DNA of 64,000 bases from contig NW_027077413.1 in assembly GCF_963924675.1 (NCBI RefSeq), forward strand, positions 62,001 through 126,000, given 5' to 3'. The position numbers and the translations under genes were made by a program. Of the stretch, positions 60,135-64,000 are shown piece by piece. The notes under the pieces are model-generated. The model was not told where the DNA came from. It searched no databases and saw only the letters and a program-made list of their open reading frames with translations. The first letter of the stretch is position 1, and each line of letters begins with the position of its first letter. Source of the DNA: Phocoena phocoena. Taxonomy: Eukaryota > Chordata > Mammalia > Artiodactyla > Phocoenidae.

Positions 60135-61881
60135 CTCATTGGTTCTCCCTATTCCTGTTCATCTTGCACAGAAATTGCAAGCTGTGCCAAACAGGAGGTT
60201 AAAGGCACTGACTCTCCAAGCAGGGAGAGTGTTAGTAAAGCATCTGGAATGGTGAACCCGAGGACCAGGATACGAAAACTGAGATGCATTTTAAATCGTT
60301 TCCCAATCACACGGTGGATGATACTCTGGGTTTCCCATGCATGTTTTAGCTGGAGGAAGAATCCCTTGAACCTGGAGAGTTGGGACCCATGGAATGTGTA
60401 CCATGCAGTATGACTTCAAAGGGTCTGCATTTGCTCAACGAAACTCACCAATGCTATCAGCCTGAAGTGTCCAGACTTATGTGTCAACCAGCTCTGGGTG
60501 TAGATGTGGTCAATCCCGGTTGCATCACATGCCCTGAGTGAATTATTTAAGAATTGCTCTCTATTTCACTGTCTTTGTGTTTTGTTTTCGAAATTTATTT
60601 TGATAATGGGATTTATCGGATTTTCACTGCTGCGTTTCAGCCGCTGTACACACGCTTGATTCTCTTACGGAGACATATATATCCATGGGTTTTAAGATTC
60701 TTACTAGTCAGGTATATTCCTAGGCGTTGAATATGTGGTGTTGAGTCCATTTCGTTGAGCAAGGAGTAGGTCTTGTCTATTACATATTTGGCTTATGGAA
60801 TGTTATCTGTGCTAATTTCAGTCTCTGGTTTTATGCAGCACCCCAAGGTACCTTTCCCCATAAGCAAGCACTAGTTGGTTTTCTAAATTTGAGACCCTGT
60901 TCTGTTTTGTAATTCAGTTCATGTGTAGTCAAGTTTACATTCCGTGCATTAGTGATATCTTATGATGTTTCTTTTTCTGTGTGACGTAGTTCACGTAGAA
61001 TCACCGTACCTGCATCCACTCACTATGCCGCTACGGGCCTGATGACACAGATTTCATTGCTGAGTTATACTGCATTGCACCTACGTGCCACAACTTCTTT
61101 ATCCATTTTTTGCTTTCTGGGATATTTACCTGGTACTCTAGACGAGCTTCTTGGGAACACAGCCGTCCCAAACTTTGGGGTGGCTCTCTGTTTTTGATTT
61201 TAATTTCCCTAAGGAATAGGACCATAAGTGCAATTGCCATAGGCTGTGTTGCTTTATTTCTTACGTGTTTCAGGAAACACCATACACTTCTCCAGGGTGG
61301 CTGTTGGCAATTTACATCCTGCCAATCAGCATAACAAGGCTCCCTGTTCTCCATATCCTGTCCTACCTTTCTGGATTTTACACTTTTTTCAGATGGCCCT
61401 TTTCCCCGGGGGGCAGTGAGACTTCATTGTAGTGCAGATTTCCTTTACAGGCTTGCTTGGTTGGCCAAAAAGGGCATATGCGTTTTTCCCTGAATATATT
61501 CAGGAAAAAACGCATACGCCCTTTTTGGCCAAGTGCATCATTGTCGACGTTCTGCCTCTTTTCCTATGCTTTCAGGGCAATTCCAGTCTACCCCCTGCAA
61601 TCGTTTTCCTGAAATTCTGCCCCGCTTTCAAGTCCCCTTTGCAGGCTTACTTCAATATATTTTTGGAGGATAGCTGTCATTTATAACTCTGCAGGTTTGT
61701 GAATTACAGTGCCCCTGAGCTCCTTTCTTCAACTCGCTTTCTTGTGAGCTGGGCACAAAACCGCAGGATTGCTTCAGGCCCTAATCTGTTTCCGGCAGGG
61801 CATGCTGAGCCTTTGGTTAATTCCTCTTCCTGGTGGGAAATGAGCGTTACATTTGCCCGGGCAGACACCTACAGCTAGTCT
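60135..61881 (+). repeat. Monomer M25
   Basis: The only type B unit right of the duplication. Palindrome 61,461-61,532 has two left-arm mismatches (gggcatatgcg; tttttccctg). Older end marker. Confidence 0.94.
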
Positions 61882-63628
61882 CTCATTGGTTCTCCCTATT
61901 CCTGTTCATCTTGCACAGAAATTGCAAGCTGTGCCAAAGAGGAGGTTAAAGGCACTGACTCTCCAAGCAGGGAGAGTGTTAGTGAAGCATCTGGAATGGT
62001 GAACACGAGGACCAGGATACGAAAACTGAGATGCATTTTAAATCGTTTCCCAATCACACGGTGGACGATACTCTGGGTTTCCCATGCATGTTTTAGCTGC
62101 AGGAAGAATCCCTTGAACCTGGAGATTTGGGACCCATGGAATGGGTACCATGCAGTATGACTTCAAAGGGTCTGCATTTGCTCACCGAAACTCACCAATG
62201 CTATCAGCCTGAAGTGTCCAGCCTTATGTCTCAACCAGCTCTGGGTGTAGATGTGGTCAATCCCGGTTGCATCACATGCCCTGAGTGAATTATTTAAGAA
62301 TTGCTCTCTATTTCACTGTCTTTGTGTTTTGTTTTCGAAATTTATTTTGATAATGGGATTTATCGGATTTTCACTGCTGCGTTTCGGCCGATGTACACAC
62401 GCTTGATTCTCTTACGGAGACATATATATCCATGGGTTTTAAGATTCATCCTAGTCAGGTATATTCATAGGCATTGAATATGTGGTGTTGGGTCCATTTC
62501 GTTGAGCAAGGAGTAGGTCTTGTCTATTACATATTTGGCTTATGGAAAGTTATCTGTGCTAATTTCAGTCTCTGGTTTTATGCAGCACCCCAAGGCACCT
62601 TTTCCCATAAGCAAGCACTAGTTGGTTTTCTAAATTTGAGACCCTGTTCTGTTTTGTAATTCAGTTCATGTGTAGTCAAGTTTACATTCCGTATATTAGT
62701 GATATCTTATGATGTTTATTTTTCTGTTTGACGTAGTTCACGTAGAATCACCGTACCTGCATCCACTCACTATGCCAGTACGGGCCTGATGACACAGATT
62801 TCATTGCTGAGTGATATTGCATTGTACGTACGTGCCACAACTTCTTTATCCATTTTTTGCTTTCTGGGATATTTACCTGGTACTGTAGACGAGCTTCTTG
62901 TGAACACAGCCGTCCCAAATATTGGGGTGGCTGTCTGTTTTTGATTTTAATTTCCGTAAGCTATAGGACCATAAGTGGAAGTGCCATAGGCTGTGTTGCT
63001 TTGTTTCTTACGTGTTTCAGGAAACACCATACACTTCTCCAGGGTGGCTGCTGGCAATTTACATCCTGCCAATCAGCATAACAAGGCTCCCTGTTCTCCA
63101 TATCCTGTCCTACCTTTCTGGAATTTACACTTTTTTCAGAGGGCCCTTTTGCCAGGGGGGCAGTGAGACTTCATTGTAGTGCAGATTTCCTTTACAGGCT
63201 TGCTTGGTTGGCCAAAAAGGGCGTATGCGTTTTTTCCTGAATATATTCAGGAAAAAACGCATACGCCCTTTTTGGCCAAGTGCATCATTGTCAACGTTCT
63301 GCCTCTTTTCCTATGCTTTCAGGGCAATTCCATTCTACCCCCTGCAATCGTTTTCCTTAAATTCTGCCCCGCTTTCAAGTCCCCTTCGCAGGCTTACTTC
63401 AACATATTTTTGGAGGATAGCTGTCATTTATGACTCTGCAGGTTTGTGATTTACAGTGCCCCTGAGCTCCTTTCTGCAACTCGCTTTCTTGTGAGCTGGG
63501 CACAAAACCGCAGTATTGCTTCAGGCCCTAATCTGTTTCTTGCAGGGCATGCTGAGCCTTTGGTTAATTCCTCTTCCTGGTGGGCAATGTGCTTTACATT
63601 TGCCCGTGCAGACACCTACAGCTAGTCT
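61882..63628 (+). repeat. Monomer M26
   Basis: Type A. Palindrome 63,208-63,279 is perfect. The end is a recombinant of the two markers: 'tttggttaat' followed by 'gggcaatgtgc'. Confidence 0.94.
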
Positions 63629-64000
63629 CTCATTGGTTCTCCCTATTCCTGTTCATCTTGCACAGAGATTGCAAGCTGTGCCAAACAGGAGGTTAAAGGC
63701 ACTGACTCTCCAAGCGGGGAGAGTGTTAGTAAAGCATCTGGAATGGTGAACCCGAGGACCAGGATACGAAAACTGAGATGCATTTTAAATTGTTTCCCAA
63801 TCACACGGTGGACGATACTCTGGGTTTCCCATGCATGTTTTAGCTGGAGGAAGAATGCCTTGAACCTGGAGAGTTGGGACCCATGGAATGTGTACCATGC
63901 AGTATGACTTCAAAGGGTCTGCATTTGCTCACCGAGACTCACCAATTCTATCAGCCTGAAGTGTCCAGCCTTATGTCTCAACCAGCTCTGGGTGTAGATG
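63629..64000 (+). repeat. Monomer M27, cut by the window end
   Basis: First 372 bp of a further unit, so the array continues beyond the window. Confidence 0.95.

Larger units (their letters stand above)
18222..64000 (+). repeat. Main 1.75 kb satellite array
   Basis: Continuous head-to-tail monomers to the window end with no other insertion. Phase starts are 18,240, 19,982, 21,730, 23,478, 25,224, 26,971, 28,694, 30,441, 32,196, 33,944, 35,690, 37,436, 39,183, 40,906, 42,653, 44,407, 46,155, 47,901, 49,648, 51,396, 53,144, 54,892, 56,639, 58,386, 60,135, 61,882 and 63,629. Most intervals are 1,746-1,749 bp; the exceptions are 1,742 bp (first unit), two of 1,723 bp (palindrome deletion) and 1,754-1,755 bp (long G run). 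Within a unit, roughly 0-580 is unrecognised, 580-1,310 is L1-derived, 1,326-1,397 is the palindrome, and 1,398-1,747 is unrecognised. Confidence 0.97.

Noticed and set aside
18222..64000. CRISPR-like regular repeats
   Set aside because: The period is 1.75 kb with contiguous homologous units, and the host is a mammal; there are no short repeats separated by unique spacers.
18222..64000. CENP-B box, which would suggest a centromeric role
   Set aside because: A by-eye scan of the monomer on both strands for TTCGNNNNANNCGGG found no match. This does not exclude a centromeric location.

Overview
The window is mammalian and almost entirely repetitive. I see no functional protein-coding gene, no tRNA or rRNA gene and no CRISPR array. 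The host is probably a cetartiodactyl and most likely a whale. Two things point there. The L1 3' ends at 17,539-18,206 and 9,955-10,691 are of the cetartiodactyl type. The dominant tandem repeat has a period of 1,746-1,749 bp, close to the roughly 1.76 kb period remembered for the 'common cetacean satellite' of non-delphinid whales (delphinids have about 1.58 kb). The species assignment rests on memory of those families, not on a search.

Layout: (1) 1-5,480, about three 1.75 kb satellite monomers that decay towards the right. (2) 5,481-10,691, a non-satellite island holding L1 3' fragments, a broken gammaretrovirus-like pol relic on the minus strand, short tandem duplications and unassigned sequence. 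(3) 10,692-11,818, a diverged satellite fragment. (4) 11,819-17,177, a second, GC-richer satellite built from subunits of about 53-54 bp arranged eleven to a 592 bp unit. (5) 17,178-64,000, the main 1.75 kb array, interrupted once by a young 5'-truncated L1 with a visible target-site duplication and otherwise continuous to the window end, with 26 palindrome-bearing units.

The 1.75 kb monomer has recognisable parentage. About 720 bp of it is an old L1 3' end in antisense orientation, recognisable by comparison with the two younger L1 copies in this same window. Immediately beside that lies a 72 bp palindrome, perfect in nine of 26 main-array copies, that looks like a mariner-derived MITE. The remaining roughly 950 bp I do not recognise.

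Array dynamics are readable. A seven-monomer block of about 12.2 kb is present twice in tandem (about 24,380-36,590 and 36,591-48,896) with only about 17 differences seen by eye. Alternative sequence blocks are shuffled between monomers, as expected from gene conversion. The palindrome carries matched changes in both arms, one 25 bp deletion and one array breakpoint, which suggests that it is a site of instability. Small open reading frames recur through the array only because the DNA unit recurs; they are not treated as genes.
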